Notes under the pieces: model-generated | What the model was told of the DNA's origin: nothing | Seen by the model: only the letters and a program-made list of their open reading frames with translations | Database searches by the model: none | Part shown: positions 55,154 through 64,000 of the stretch, in pieces | How positions within the stretch are numbered: the stretch's first letter is position 1 | Layout: the number at the start of each line of letters is the position of its first letter | DNA from: Mojavia pulchra JT2-VF2 | Lineage (GTDB): Bacteria; Cyanobacteriota; Cyanobacteriia; Cyanobacteriales; Nostocaceae | NCBI GenBank assembly: GCA_019359325.1 | Contig: JAHHHN010000001.1 | Coordinates: forward strand, 806,001-870,000 | Reading direction: 5' to 3' | DNA length: 64,000 bases | Program-made: the position numbers and the translations under genes

Positions 55154-57220
55154 TTACAACCCATTGCCAATCAAAATGAAAGGGGCCCAATAGTAAGGAT
55201 GACTGAGGCGATTGCCAGTTGCTACAGGAACATTATTACTTTTCACCTGCGAGTTTCCCCTAATCAATGCAATTTGCGCTTGTCGTAGGGCTTCGGTTTT
55301 TGTGGATTGACCTGGAGTAAGCTGAGAATAAAAAGCATTCATTAATGCTTCAGTACCGCCATCATCTACAGACCATAAGGAAGCAATAGCTGCTTTAGCG
55401 CCGGTTTTTTGCATTTGGTAGCCAAACCCCAAAATCTCTTCACCGTTACCTAAGTTACCTCCCAAACCGGTTTCACAAGCACTTAAGACTACCAAATCCA
55501 CATTCGGTAAAGACCAAGTAGCTACCTCTTTGAGATTAATGCGATCGCCATTCCCAAACAAGATAAACGATTGTTCTGGTTCACCGACCACAAAGGCCGC
55601 ATGAGTTGCTAAATGGACAATTGTATAATCATCCATTTGCGGTATCGTAGCCTGAGGGCTAAAGTCATCGTTGAAAAGTTGCTTAGTTTGCGGAACGGTA
55701 GCTGCTAAGTTTTCTACTTCCTTCCCTGCAAATGGTAAACCGGAAAAAGCCAACCGCTGATTACCTACATTGACTTCATAACTACCCGTGGTAAAAGCAC
55801 CAGCTAAAACCCGTAGCTTCGATTCTGGTGGGGTGTTAAAGTCAGTTAGGCTAGCGGCAGTTATGTGATTGACACTGAAGCGCTCCACTAGCCATTGTTG
55901 TCCATCATATAAAGCAGCTAGCGGAATATAACGTAACTGCTCATCAGGTGCATAAATCAGAGTTTTTGCACCTGAGAGTTTCAGGTCTTGTTCTATTGGT
56001 TTGATCAGCCAGTTATATAGCTGACTGGCAGTTTGTTTGACATTACGACGAGGATGTTGTAAGTCTTGGCGGAAAGTGGCGATCGCTTGGTTAAGTTGTT
56101 CGCGTGTCACAGCAACTGTGCGATGAATTGGTACAGATTCGGGGCTTACAAGTACTAATTCCAAGCTATCTTTTAAAACCAATGGATAGAGGAGTACAGC
56201 TTTTTCGGATAATCGCGCCAAATTATCTCGGACTTCGTTGATACTCTCCAAATCCAAATTTTGCCGCCTAGCTGTGCGACTAATTTGCTCCAACTGCTCT
56301 TTGACTTGAGGACTAGTAATAAAATTGTTAAATTCCTCTAAGAGAAGCTGCTGAGTTGTCACCAGTTGCTGAAGGCGTTGTTGCTGTTGTGGCGATCGCT
56401 GTTGGGGAGGTACTTTACGTAGTTTTGTTAACTCTTTCCCCATTTCTACAGCACTATCGAGGGTTCGCTCCAACTTTTGTTTAGTTGGTTTTTCTCCAGG
56501 CACTATATCAATACCTTTGGCAGTCCGTTGATTCCCAGGTACTCCCTGAAGATACTCCTGTAGTTCTTCAACTTTCAACAGATCCATAGTCCGTTGCGCT
56601 TCAGCCACCCGTCCCTGTTTCAAGAGTCGTTCACCCAAAATCCGATATGTTTGGGCAACAGTAATACTATAAGCATCTGGTTGGGGTAGAGAAAGCACTG
56701 ATGGATTTAGCCTTGCTTTCTCACGATTAATTAGACAATGCTTATAGAAAAAAACTGCTAACTCTGGTTGGTTTTGGATATCAAATAAAAAACCTATATT
56801 ACTGTAGGTTTTGCCCAGTTGAACCTGATCACCAAGTTCTCTGTTAATCAATAAAGCTTGCTGATAAGATTGGAGTGCTTGGGGATACTTACTTTGTTTT
56901 TGATATATTCGCCCAATGTTATTTAAGGTTATAGCTTCCCAAGAACGCTCTCCTTGGTCTGTGCTGATGGCTAAAGCTTTTTCTAATCTCTGCAATGCTT
57001 CTGCTAACTGGCTTTGCTGAGATAGTTTAACAGCCTCTTGGTTTAGTAGTCCGATCTCAGATTCGGTTTGATTGTTGGGTAAAGCTTGAGCTTTGTCTAT
57101 GTCGTTTTGCTGTAAACTTGCATTGGCATTTACTTGCTTATTATCTGGTATCGTACACCCAGAAACCAAAAAAACAAGCGTAGTAACAGCAACACTGAAA
57201 TATTGAAGGTAATACCGCAT
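55154..57220 (-). CDS. CHAT-domain TPR lipoprotein
   Basis: 688 aa. Lipoprotein signal peptide with lipobox LVSGC (C22). Tetratricopeptide repeats from about residue 50 to 205 (LEKALAISTDQGERSWEAI, LNNIGRIYQKQSKYPQALQS). A coiled linker rich in Gln/Leu (QQRSPQQQQRLQQLVTTQQ) precedes the CHAT domain, a caspase-fold peptidase-like domain, from about 410 to the end. The His/Cys dyad is present: H540 in IVHLATHAAF and C582 in VVLSACETGLGG. CHAT-TPR proteins are numerous in filamentous cyanobacteria; some CHAT proteins act as CRISPR or toxin-linked proteases. The lipid anchor places this one outside the cytoplasm, so its role is presumably different. ATG 57220. Confidence 0.88.
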   Translation of the reverse strand: MRYYLQYFSVAVTTLVFLVSGCTIPDNKQVNANASLQQNDIDKAQALPNNQTESEIGLLNQEAVKLSQQSQLAEALQRLEKALAISTDQGERSWEAITLNNIGRIYQKQSKYPQALQSYQQALLINRELGDQVQLGKTYSNIGFLFDIQNQPELAVFFYKHCLINREKARLNPSVLSLPQPDAYSITVAQTYRILGERLLKQGRVAEAQRTMDLLKVEELQEYLQGVPGNQRTAKGIDIVPGEKPTKQKLERTLDSAVEMGKELTKLRKVPPQQRSPQQQQRLQQLVTTQQLLLEEFNNFITSPQVKEQLEQISRTARRQNLDLESINEVRDNLARLSEKAVLLYPLVLKDSLELVLVSPESVPIHRTVAVTREQLNQAIATFRQDLQHPRRNVKQTASQLYNWLIKPIEQDLKLSGAKTLIYAPDEQLRYIPLAALYDGQQWLVERFSVNHITAASLTDFNTPPESKLRVLAGAFTTGSYEVNVGNQRLAFSGLPFAGKEVENLAATVPQTKQLFNDDFSPQATIPQMDDYTIVHLATHAAFVVGEPEQSFILFGNGDRINLKEVATWSLPNVDLVVLSACETGLGGNLGNGEEILGFGYQMQKTGAKAAIASLWSVDDGGTEALMNAFYSQLTPGQSTKTEALRQAQIALIRGNSQVKSNNVPVATGNRLSHPYYWAPFILIGNGL

Positions 57221-57336
57221 AACAAAACACCCCCTATTTTTGGGAGCGTAGATGCTGGATTAGTAAATTTTACAATGTAAGTAATTTTTATGCTATTCCA
57301 GATGTGGAAAATTCATAGCTACTCACAAACGTGAAG

Positions 57337-57837
57337 ATGACTAAAGAAAAACCCAGCCAACCACAACTACCACCAACCAGTGCCATTGAAAGTTCGTCAA
57401 ATCGTGCATTTGACAGTTGGTTTGCATATCCTCTGAGAGTTCAACCGCACCATACTGATTATGCAGGGGTTGTTTGGCATGGTTCGTACATAGCTTGGAT
57501 GGAAGAAGCACGGATAGAATGCTTGCGATCAATTGGCATCAACTATGCTGATTTAGTAGCTTTAGGCTGTGATTTACCAGTAGTTGAACTTTCAGTACGT
57601 TACCACCGTTCCATCCATTTAGGTACGACAGTGGTAGTTAAAACGCGTATGGCTGATGTGACAGGCGTTCGTATCAATTGGGATTATGCCATTGTCTCAA
57701 CTGATGGGCAAGAATTATATGTAACTGCCAAAGTGACTTTAGTAGCTTTAGACAGAGATAGAGGTAAAATTATGCGTCATTTGCCTCCAAGTGTTAAGGA
57801 TGCATTAGCAAAGATTTCCGCATTACACAATAATTGA
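57337..57837 (+). CDS. Hotdog-fold thioesterase (4HBT type)
   Basis: 166 aa. PLRVQPHHTDYAGVVWHGSY with the catalytic Asp in the HTDYAG motif, then AWMEEARIECLRSIGINY and the strand VVELSVRYHRSIHLGTTV, are typical of acyl-CoA thioesterases of the 4-hydroxybenzoyl-CoA type. Acyl substrate unknown. GTG 57331 is an alternative start. Single gene, followed by a short hairpin (TTAGACG-stem at 57856-57878). Confidence 0.85.
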   Translation: MTKEKPSQPQLPPTSAIESSSNRAFDSWFAYPLRVQPHHTDYAGVVWHGSYIAWMEEARIECLRSIGINYADLVALGCDLPVVELSVRYHRSIHLGTTVVVKTRMADVTGVRINWDYAIVSTDGQELYVTAKVTLVALDRDRGKIMRHLPPSVKDALAKISALHNN

Positions 57838-57855
57838 TTAAAAATTATCAAATCT

Positions 57856-57878
57856 TTAGACGTCCTGCGGGCGTCTAA
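57856..57878 (+). terminator. Hairpin after the thioesterase gene
   Basis: TTAGACGTCC and GGGCGTCTAA pair over 10 bp (one G-T) with loop TGC, 18 bp after the stop. No T-run follows. Confidence 0.5.
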
Positions 57879-58282
57879 GAGGTTGTTTGAAAAGTGGTTG
57901 GCTGTGATTTTAAGCACTTATTGATCCCCCCTAGCCCCCCTTAAAAAGCAGGGCTGTTTCATTCCCTAAAGGGGCTGAATTTACAAGCGTATCAACCAAA
58001 AAAATCAGGTAGTTCAAAAATTTTATTTGCTCATGAACATGGCGATGCCTTCGGCAAAGCTTCGCTAACGCACTTAAGTTTACTCGTTCATATTAGTAAT
58101 TTTTCGATTGCCTACTTCCTAAAATTTCTGGCTGATACTCTTGACAAAATCATTATCTGAGCGAATGAAACAGCCCTGCCTTAAAAAGGGGGGAAAATTT
58201 CTTAAAGTCACCCTTAAAAAGGGGGATTTAGGGGGATCTAAAACGTTTTGCTACCAACAAGAGGACTTTTAAAACATCCTCT
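57878..58282. mobile_element. Foldback (MITE-like) element, 405 bp
   Basis: Outer ends AGAGGTTGTTTGAAAAGT (57878-57895) and the complement of ACTTTTAAAACATCCTCT (58265-58282) match 16 of 18. An inner inverted repeat is perfect over 17 bp: GCAGGGCTGTTTCATTC (57948-57964) and GAATGAAACAGCCCTGC (58163-58179). It is flanked by CCCCCT and AAAAAGGGGG tracts typical of cyanobacterial spacer repeats. No transposase; non-autonomous. It fills most of the gap between the thioesterase gene and the 65-aa gene. Confidence 0.7.
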
Positions 58283-58350
58283 AACCGCAAGCTAGGATGA
58301 AAATTTTGTTGCTGCACATTTTCTACCCTAGCTGATGCATTTTGAAATTA

Positions 58351-58548
58351 TTACTTAATGCCACGTATCTGTGACAGGGTTTGCGGCAAATTCATTATCT
58401 GATGCCAAACATCCTGGGGAGTAATGCCAAAACCCATCTGTAATAGGATAAGAATTGCAGCCAAAGTCAGTGCTGTTCTTACTGTCGTCTTCAGGATTTT
58501 CCACACTAATACGAATACGATCCAAGCGACAATTAGGGTAGGAATCAT
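58351..58548 (-). CDS. Small membrane protein, 65 aa
   Basis: One or two hydrophobic helices (TLIVAWIVFVLVWKIL and ALTLAAILILLQMGFGI) followed by a short polar tail with PQDVWHQIMNLPQTLS. I believe it is a small conserved cyanobacterial protein, but know no name. It has no close partner and no known role. Confidence 0.55.
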   Translation of the reverse strand: MIPTLIVAWIVFVLVWKILKTTVRTALTLAAILILLQMGFGITPQDVWHQIMNLPQTLSQIRGIK

Positions 58549-58826
58549 AAATATAAATTGCTTGAAAATCGCCCTTGTCTAAGAGAGTATTTCAAAAAGG
58601 ATAAATTTTCATTGTGCTGACAATTACGGCTGCGAAAGCTAAAGGTTAGCTTTTTGCGCGAAGAACTCATGACATTATACCCAAAAGTATCAGAATAATT
58701 CGGCTGTCAGCAAGTTCTTTGCCAATACTTGTAGAAAATATTTTTATTTCATCGTAACTATATATAAAATTTATGAATAAATCAGGAATGACAGTGTTGA
58801 GGGTGGCATTGCAATTAGTAATTATT

Positions 58827-58947
58827 AATTCGTAATTCGTAAAGACGGGTTAGAGAAAGCGGCTTAATGGCGGTCGCTCAGTTTCAAGCTGGGTAACAGT
58901 CTCGCTCTGAAACTTAATTAAGAATTATCAATTACGAATTACGAATT
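58827..58947. mobile_element. MITE-like foldback, 121 bp
   Basis: AATTCGTAATTCGTAA (58827-58842) and TTACGAATTACGAATT (58932-58947) are a perfect 16-bp terminal inverted repeat around about 90 bp that include a GTTTCA/TGAAAC stem. Two of the tandem AATTCGT units per end. Such elements are commonly multicopy in Nostocales. It lies just downstream of dxr; the rest of this 426-bp gap is unremarkable. Confidence 0.7.
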
Positions 58948-58974
58948 TTTCATGTCTTCCTATGAGTTAACTTT

Positions 58975-60171
58975 TTATCGCAAAGAAATTATCCGCGGTT
59001 GAGTTGCTAAGTTTTCAATTGCTGTTAAAACTTCTCGTCTTGCCCATTGATCTGCTGCCAAAATGTCATCTAAAGAGGGATTTGTACAGTTATGATTTTG
59101 ATGGCGATCGCAAACCCATTCGATACACCGAGGAATATCTAAAAATCGAATTTTTTCTTCTAAAAATAAAGCCACAGCTTGTTCATTTGCTGCATTCAAC
59201 ACAGCTGGCATTGAACCACCAGCTTTACCAGCCGCATAAGCCAGTCGCATACAAGGATACTTTTGGTGATCTGGTTCACGGAAGGTTAAGCTCCCAGCTT
59301 TCACCAAATCCAGTCTTTCCCAATCAGTGTAGATGCGATCCGGCCAAGATAAAGCATACAGTAAGGGCAAGCGCATATCAGGCCAACCAAGTTGGGCTAA
59401 AACTGAGGTATCTTGCAGTTCAATTAGCGAGTGAATAATGCTTTGGGGATGGATAACAATCTCGATTTGCTCATAATCCAAGCCAAATAAGAAATGAGCT
59501 TCAATTACTTCCAATCCCTTATTCATCAAAGTAGCAGAATCTACTGTGATTTTACGCCCCATCGACCAGTTAGGATGCTTGAGGGCATCGGCGACTGTAA
59601 CTTCTGCTAACTTTTCTACATCCCAATCGCGGAAAGCTCCTCCAGATGCAGTGAGTAATATCTTTCGCAAGCCACCTTTTGGTACACCTTGAAGGCACTG
59701 AAAGATTGCAGAATGTTCAGAATCAGCTGGCAATAGTTTTACTTGATGTTTCTCCAGTAGGGGTAAAACTACAGGGCCGCCAGCGATAAGAGTTTCTTTG
59801 TTTGCTAAGGCAATGTCTTTACCAGCTTCAATAGCGGCAATTGTCGGCAGTAACCCAGCACAACCAACAATACCGGTGACGACTGTTTCGGCATCGCCGT
59901 AGCGAGCAACTTCTATCACTCCGGCTTCGCCACCTAGTAAAATTGGTTGGGGATCAAGGTCTTTGATTGCTTCTTGGAGCGTGGGTAATTTTTCTTCTAA
60001 ACAAATCGCTGCTATTTGCGGCCGAAACTGCCGAATCTGAGCAGCCAACATTTCGACATTGCTCCCAGCTGCTAATCCCACAATCCGAAACTGATCTGGG
60101 TACTGCATGACAATATCTAAAGTCTGAGTACCGATAGAGCCAGTGGAACCAACAAGAGTAATCGCTTTCAC
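58975..60171 (-). CDS. dxr: 1-deoxy-D-xylulose 5-phosphate reductoisomerase
   Basis: Second enzyme of the MEP isoprenoid pathway, making methylerythritol phosphate with NADPH. 398 aa. N-terminal NADPH-binding [17 protein letters not shown], metal-binding [11 protein letters not shown], substrate-loop SGGAFRDW and catalytic [15 protein letters not shown] are all present. The frame extends to GTG 60201, but GTG 60171 (then KAITLVG) matches the usual family start; neither has a strong SD. Monocistronic. Confidence 0.95.
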   Translation of the reverse strand: MKAITLVGSTGSIGTQTLDIVMQYPDQFRIVGLAAGSNVEMLAAQIRQFRPQIAAICLEEKLPTLQEAIKDLDPQPILLGGEAGVIEVARYGDAETVVTGIVGCAGLLPTIAAIEAGKDIALANKETLIAGGPVVLPLLEKHQVKLLPADSEHSAIFQCLQGVPKGGLRKILLTASGGAFRDWDVEKLAEVTVADALKHPNWSMGRKITVDSATLMNKGLEVIEAHFLFGLDYEQIEIVIHPQSIIHSLIELQDTSVLAQLGWPDMRLPLLYALSWPDRIYTDWERLDLVKAGSLTFREPDHQKYPCMRLAYAAGKAGGSMPAVLNAANEQAVALFLEEKIRFLDIPRCIEWVCDRHQNHNCTNPSLDDILAADQWARREVLTAIENLATQPRIISLR

Positions 60172-60570
60172 AATTTCTTCAGGATTTATAACAACTCTCA
60201 CTATAAATTGCTGAGGACTCCTTCACCACAGCAATTACTAGAATCAATACAACTGCAAGTAGAAAGATGATCGTTAATGAAAAATTCATGCTGGTAAAAT
60301 ATACTCTTCAAGTTTTGGAATGTACATCTGACTAATGAATTGTGTATATAAATACAATATGTGTATCTAAAATTTCTTAGGATTTCCGCAATATTAACTG
60401 AATATTTTCTCATGAATATTAACTGCTAATGAATTTATCAGTAATATTTTTGTTCAGTTGGTTACTTAAAGTGGTGTAAGAGTGTGAGGTGTTGAATGTT
60501 ACTCAAGAACCGAATTGATCCAGCCATAAGACAAAAGATGCATTAAGGAGTCGGTAGAAAATTTAAGCTT
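60172..60570. other. Intergenic region
   Basis: About 400 bp between divergent dxr and the PIG-V-like gene. AT-rich; AAGGAG at 60545-60550 lies 20 nt before the next start, too far for a normal SD. No hairpin recognised. Confidence 0.5.
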
Positions 60571-61878
60571 ATGGCTAAAGTTCAAATAGCAATAACAAAA
60601 GTTTTATGGACAAATGAGTTCCTATTTCCCGCAGTAATATGGCTTTGCAGTCGAATATTTATCTGGACTGTCATGTTGCTGGTTGCACCACATTTGCCAG
60701 TACCACCGGAAGGAATTGCACCCAGATTTGGGTGGGGAGTTTTTAATGGATGGGATAGTGTACATTATCGGGCGATCGCTACTTCTGGTTATGAATTTGT
60801 CAATGATGGCAACCAACATAATCTGGCCTTCTTTCCCCTGTTTCCCCTATTCATTCGGGTTTTGATGAAGCTGGGCTTGCCATTTGAATTGGCAGGTACG
60901 CTAATTAACAACATAGCGTTTTGCGCTGCTTTGTACTGTATTTACTTTTGGATCAAAGAACATTCTGGTAATAGCACTGCACAGTGGGCTACTGCTGTTG
61001 TTGCTTGGTGTCCATTCTCGATGTTTACTGGAGTGATCTATACAGAGGGGCTGTATTTGTTTTTGAGTACGGCGGCTTTGCGTGCCTTTGACCAAAAGCA
61101 ATATGCCTGGACTGCCCTTTGGGGAGCAATGGCAACCGCAACACGCCCAACGGGTATGGCACTAATTCCAGCGTTAGCGATCGCGGCCTGGAAACAACGT
61201 AGACCAGTCGCCGCCTATGTAGCATCTTTCGCTACTGCTGTAGGCATACTTCTATTCAGCCTCTATTGTGCAATTCATTTCGGTCATCCTTTAGCCTTTA
61301 TCCAAGCACAACGGGGATGGCGACCTTCCTTCGGATTTGATTGGGAAGGTTGGTTGAATATGTTCATGCAAATTGTATTAGGCGCAACAAATTGGCAGTA
61401 TGGTTGGGTACAAGGTTCCTATGGTGGAATTAAAGACCCTTGGCATCCCTTACTGTTTGGCATCATTGTTGGCATCGCTTATGTTTTATGGCGATTCCGC
61501 AAATCCTTAAGTTCTGTCAAGGTGGTCTATGGCTTTTACGCTGGCGTTGGATTTTTGTTAACCCTAGCGGACGAACAGTTAATTAATAACTTGCTGAATA
61601 TAGTCACAGTCTTAGGGGGTGGCTATCTGTTGTGGCGCTTACGTAGAAAACTCACTCTAGTTGCAACAATTTATGGCTTTTGTGGTATTGGTTTGCTACT
61701 GGCCTCTGGAGGTACTATCTCTTTGAGTCGTCTTGCTTACGGCATTGTGCCCCTGAGTATAGCTTTAGGTGTGTTTCTATCTCGCTATACTCGCTGGGGA
61801 TATTTTACTTTAGGCTTGTTTGTCATATTACTTGCCAAGTTATCTATTGGATTTGCCCAAGAACTTTGGGTAGGGTAG
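60571..61878 (+). CDS. PIG-V/mannosyltransferase-like membrane glycosyltransferase
   Basis: 435 aa, ten or more transmembrane helices (first at about 17-40). The first loop contains GWDSVHYRAIA at residues 60-70, where the W-D-S motif with the following His-Tyr is the hallmark of the PIG-V-type (GPI mannosyltransferase 2-like) GT-C family; bacterial members transfer a sugar from a polyprenyl-phosphate donor on the outer face of the membrane. Sugar and acceptor are unknown. A partial paralogue begins at 63762. Confidence 0.8.
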   Translation: MAKVQIAITKVLWTNEFLFPAVIWLCSRIFIWTVMLLVAPHLPVPPEGIAPRFGWGVFNGWDSVHYRAIATSGYEFVNDGNQHNLAFFPLFPLFIRVLMKLGLPFELAGTLINNIAFCAALYCIYFWIKEHSGNSTAQWATAVVAWCPFSMFTGVIYTEGLYLFLSTAALRAFDQKQYAWTALWGAMATATRPTGMALIPALAIAAWKQRRPVAAYVASFATAVGILLFSLYCAIHFGHPLAFIQAQRGWRPSFGFDWEGWLNMFMQIVLGATNWQYGWVQGSYGGIKDPWHPLLFGIIVGIAYVLWRFRKSLSSVKVVYGFYAGVGFLLTLADEQLINNLLNIVTVLGGGYLLWRLRRKLTLVATIYGFCGIGLLLASGGTISLSRLAYGIVPLSIALGVFLSRYTRWGYFTLGLFVILLAKLSIGFAQELWVG

Positions 61879-62120
61879 AGATTTATATGCCAATGTGTTT
61901 GAGTTTCACCCAAATGCGATCGCCCTTTAGGACACTGCACTTTGCGCGATCGCCTGTTGCAATAGCGCCTACTTCTCAGTCTCAGAGATAGCTGTAATTT
62001 TCTGGCGATGTTAACGAATTTGCACCGCTAACATCGCCAGATAACTTCCTAGCGACATCAGCACAATTTAAAATTTAGCGGAGTGCCGATTAGTTCTTTC
62101 AGCCTCTAACTTGATACTAT

Positions 62121-63674
62121 ATGAATTCTTTTTGGACAAAGCTTACTCAAAACCCTATTATTTTTAGTAATACTTTTACTACTTTATTCTTTTTAATTGG
62201 TTTGCCAGCTATCCTTAATCACGCTATGTGGCGTGATGAATTAAACGTTTGGCTGATTGTTAGAGATAGCCAATCGTTATCTGAATTATTTCATAACATT
62301 CATTATGAAGGACATCCCTTTGTTTGGTATATCTGTTTAGCTCTCTTAAAGCAAATCACAAGTAACCCTGTGATTATGCAAATTTTTCATTTGTGTTTAG
62401 CCACATCATCCGTTTATTTAGTTACTAGGTATTCACCATTTAATTACTTACAGAAAATTTTGTACTGCTTAGGATATATTCCCTTTTACGAATATTTACT
62501 AATCAGTAGAAATTATGCAATTGGATTATTACTCTGTTTTTTATTCTGTACTATCTATCCCAGCCGAAAGCAGAGTTATTTTAAACTTGCAATTGTTTTA
62601 TTTTTCTTATCTAATTCAAACGCTTATTGTTTATTGTTAGCTATTGCATTTAGTATGACTCTAGCATGTGAGTACATTTTTCAAAAACCTTTAAATCAAA
62701 CTATCGTAGCTAAAAAAGCTGATATTATTTCAAGTAGTTTAATCGCTTTGGGTGGAATTATACTCTCTCTCATCCAACTTATTCCTCCTCAAGATAGTAA
62801 ATTAGCTGGAGGGTTGACAGGTTTTGTCTTAAACTTTGACTTTAATCACTTAGTTAAAACTCTTATCAGAGTTTGGAATAGTTATATTATTATTTTAGTC
62901 CCAGGCGAATCTCAACAATTAAGTCTCATCATATTCTCAATTATTTCATTAGCATTTATTGCTTTTTTCGCAATATTATTTATCAGAAAACCAATTATTT
63001 TATTTCTTTACATATTTGGGAATATTGCAATTATTGCTTTTACCTACGTTAAGTTTTTAGGCGCACCTCGTCATTATGGGCATTTATACACTTTGTTGAT
63101 TGTATGCCTATGGCTTGCTAGCTATTACCCTAAATCGTCTTTATTATTAAAAATTGTTCCACAGAGTTTTGCCAATTATATTGTATGGGCAATAAAAAGG
63201 ACAAAACCTTATCATCCTCCTATCATCATGTTAATTTTATATGCACAAATGATTGGTGGATTATTCACTTTTAGTCGAGATATGATTGTTCCTTTTTCAG
63301 CTAGTAGAGAAACAGCGTCTTATCTGAAGACTCAATATAAAGACAAATTAAACGACCTATTTATTATTGGTAGCCCAGATTATACAATGTCACCCATTTC
63401 TGGCTATATCAATCGCAAAATTTATTACCCAGAAATTCAAAAATTAGGCAGCTTTGTGTTATTCACAACCCAACGTAAAGAACTTGTACATTTAGAAATT
63501 TTAAACCAAATTAGCCAACTAGTTAAAACTAATCCAAAACCCATTATTTTAATTTTAAACAAACAATTAGAAGCTAATCATCCTGAATTAAAAATTGTTC
63601 CTGTCAAACAATTTAGAAAAGCCTTTAATTCTGATGAGCGATATCACTTGTATACGGTATCACAACAATCATAA
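62121..63674 (+). CDS. GT-C fold membrane glycosyltransferase-like protein
   Basis: 517 aa, about ten hydrophobic helices. The first loop has MWRDELNVWLIVRDS with D39-E40, the acidic pair in which GT39/ArnT-like enzymes place their catalytic Asp, followed by HNIHYEGHPFVWYI. The C-terminal 130 residues form a soluble domain with IIGSPDYTMSPISGYINRK. Very AT-rich compared with neighbours, so possible later acquisition. ATG 62121. Sits between the two PIG-V-like genes. Confidence 0.65.
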   Translation: MNSFWTKLTQNPIIFSNTFTTLFFLIGLPAILNHAMWRDELNVWLIVRDSQSLSELFHNIHYEGHPFVWYICLALLKQITSNPVIMQIFHLCLATSSVYLVTRYSPFNYLQKILYCLGYIPFYEYLLISRNYAIGLLLCFLFCTIYPSRKQSYFKLAIVLFFLSNSNAYCLLLAIAFSMTLACEYIFQKPLNQTIVAKKADIISSSLIALGGIILSLIQLIPPQDSKLAGGLTGFVLNFDFNHLVKTLIRVWNSYIIILVPGESQQLSLIIFSIISLAFIAFFAILFIRKPIILFLYIFGNIAIIAFTYVKFLGAPRHYGHLYTLLIVCLWLASYYPKSSLLLKIVPQSFANYIVWAIKRTKPYHPPIIMLILYAQMIGGLFTFSRDMIVPFSASRETASYLKTQYKDKLNDLFIIGSPDYTMSPISGYINRKIYYPEIQKLGSFVLFTTQRKELVHLEILNQISQLVKTNPKPIILILNKQLEANHPELKIVPVKQFRKAFNSDERYHLYTVSQQS

Positions 63675-63761
63675 GTTTATGATAGCGCCTTATATATCTT
63701 ATGCTTTCACATTCAAGAAGTTGCAATGTTATCTGGCAATAAACCTGTTTAAAATCTTGAA

Positions 63762-64000
63762 ATGAATAAAGGCAATAACTTTATTAAATCTAATTTGTTT
63801 TTCCCTTTAGCAATGTGGCTGTTTAGTAGACTTTTAATAGTCATTGCTATGTTATTAATTGCCCCATTACTGCCAACTCCATCAACTGGTGTTGCAGCTA
63901 CCTTTAGTTGGGACGTTTTCTCTGCATGGGATAGTGTTTGGTATGAAAAAATTGTAACTGCTGGATACGATTTTTCTAGTGAAGTTAAAGAAATTCACAC
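63762..64000 (+). CDS. PIG-V-like membrane glycosyltransferase (cut at window end)
   Basis: 79 codons, open to the last base. PLAMWLFSRLLIVIAMLLIA (TM1), then SAWDSVWYEKIVTAGY with the W56-D57-S58 motif aligned to that of the gene at 60571 (GWDSVHYRAIATSGY). A clear paralogue of the same family, with the His of HY replaced by Trp. The 3' part lies outside the window. Confidence 0.75.
   Translation, partial: MNKGNNFIKSNLFFPLAMWLFSRLLIVIAMLLIAPLLPTPSTGVAATFSWDVFSAWDSVWYEKIVTAGYDFSSEVKEIH

Overview
The window is a chromosomal segment of a filamentous, probably heterocyst-forming (Nostocales-type) cyanobacterium. The evidence is the gene set (rpaB, sasA with a KaiB-like sensor domain, a CRR7-type protein, many cyanobacterial DUF families such as DUF2839, DUF1815, DUF2854 and DUF3493, a GUN4-domain protein, a PEP-CTERM protein, a CHAT-TPR protein), the frequent HIP1 octamer GCGATCGC, moderately AT-rich DNA, and short tandem heptamer repeats and foldback elements in the spacers. 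Genus is not resolved from sequence alone.

Layout. 1-2.8 kb: 5' part of a cytochrome-b6f cofactor-assembly-like gene, rpaB (minus), and divergent radA. 3-8.5 kb: two Uma2 endonuclease-like genes, an SDH-type Clp-fold protease, a secreted peptidoglycan-binding protein with a long PTAT tail, and a conserved membrane protein. 8.7-14.7 kb: the translation/transcription cluster rimP-nusA-ylxR-infB with hairpin-bearing leaders. 14.8-19 kb: small membrane/secreted proteins, a beta-helix plus SLH protein, a DUF3493 protein and tRNA-Thr(CGT). 20-29 kb: M42 peptidase, class II aldolase, a PEP-CTERM SGNH hydrolase, an SLH lipoprotein, and a minus-strand run of two glycosyltransferases and a secreted unknown. 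28.8-38.3 kb: signalling genes (sasA, a REC-GGEEF diguanylate cyclase, a stand-alone receiver, an orphan histidine kinase) with crr7, a DUF2854 gene and ppk1. 38.5-45 kb: DUF2267 protein, secreted and TPR proteins, a sigma-like protein, a VOC-like membrane protein and two unknown genes. 45.2-54.8 kb: lysS with a C-terminal KTSC domain, a GUN4 fusion, an M48 protease divergent from a DinG-like pseudo-helicase, DUF2839 and DUF1815 genes. 55-64 kb: CHAT-TPR lipoprotein, hotdog thioesterase, foldback elements, dxr, and three GT-C-type membrane glycosyltransferase genes, the last cut by the window end.

Most of this is core or slowly evolving cyanobacterial chromosome. I see no phage, plasmid, CRISPR array, transposase gene or obvious defence island. 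The most unusual items are the helicase-like protein with degraded Walker motifs, the GUN4 domain fused to an unrecognised N-terminal half, the pair of unknown genes near 43.6-44.8 kb, the hairpins in the rimP and infB leaders, and a family of foldback and heptamer repeats. No convincing new multi-gene system is evident. Several start codons were moved inward from the longest open frame to ATG, GTG or TTG codons with better Shine-Dalgarno (SD) or family support; these are stated per gene.
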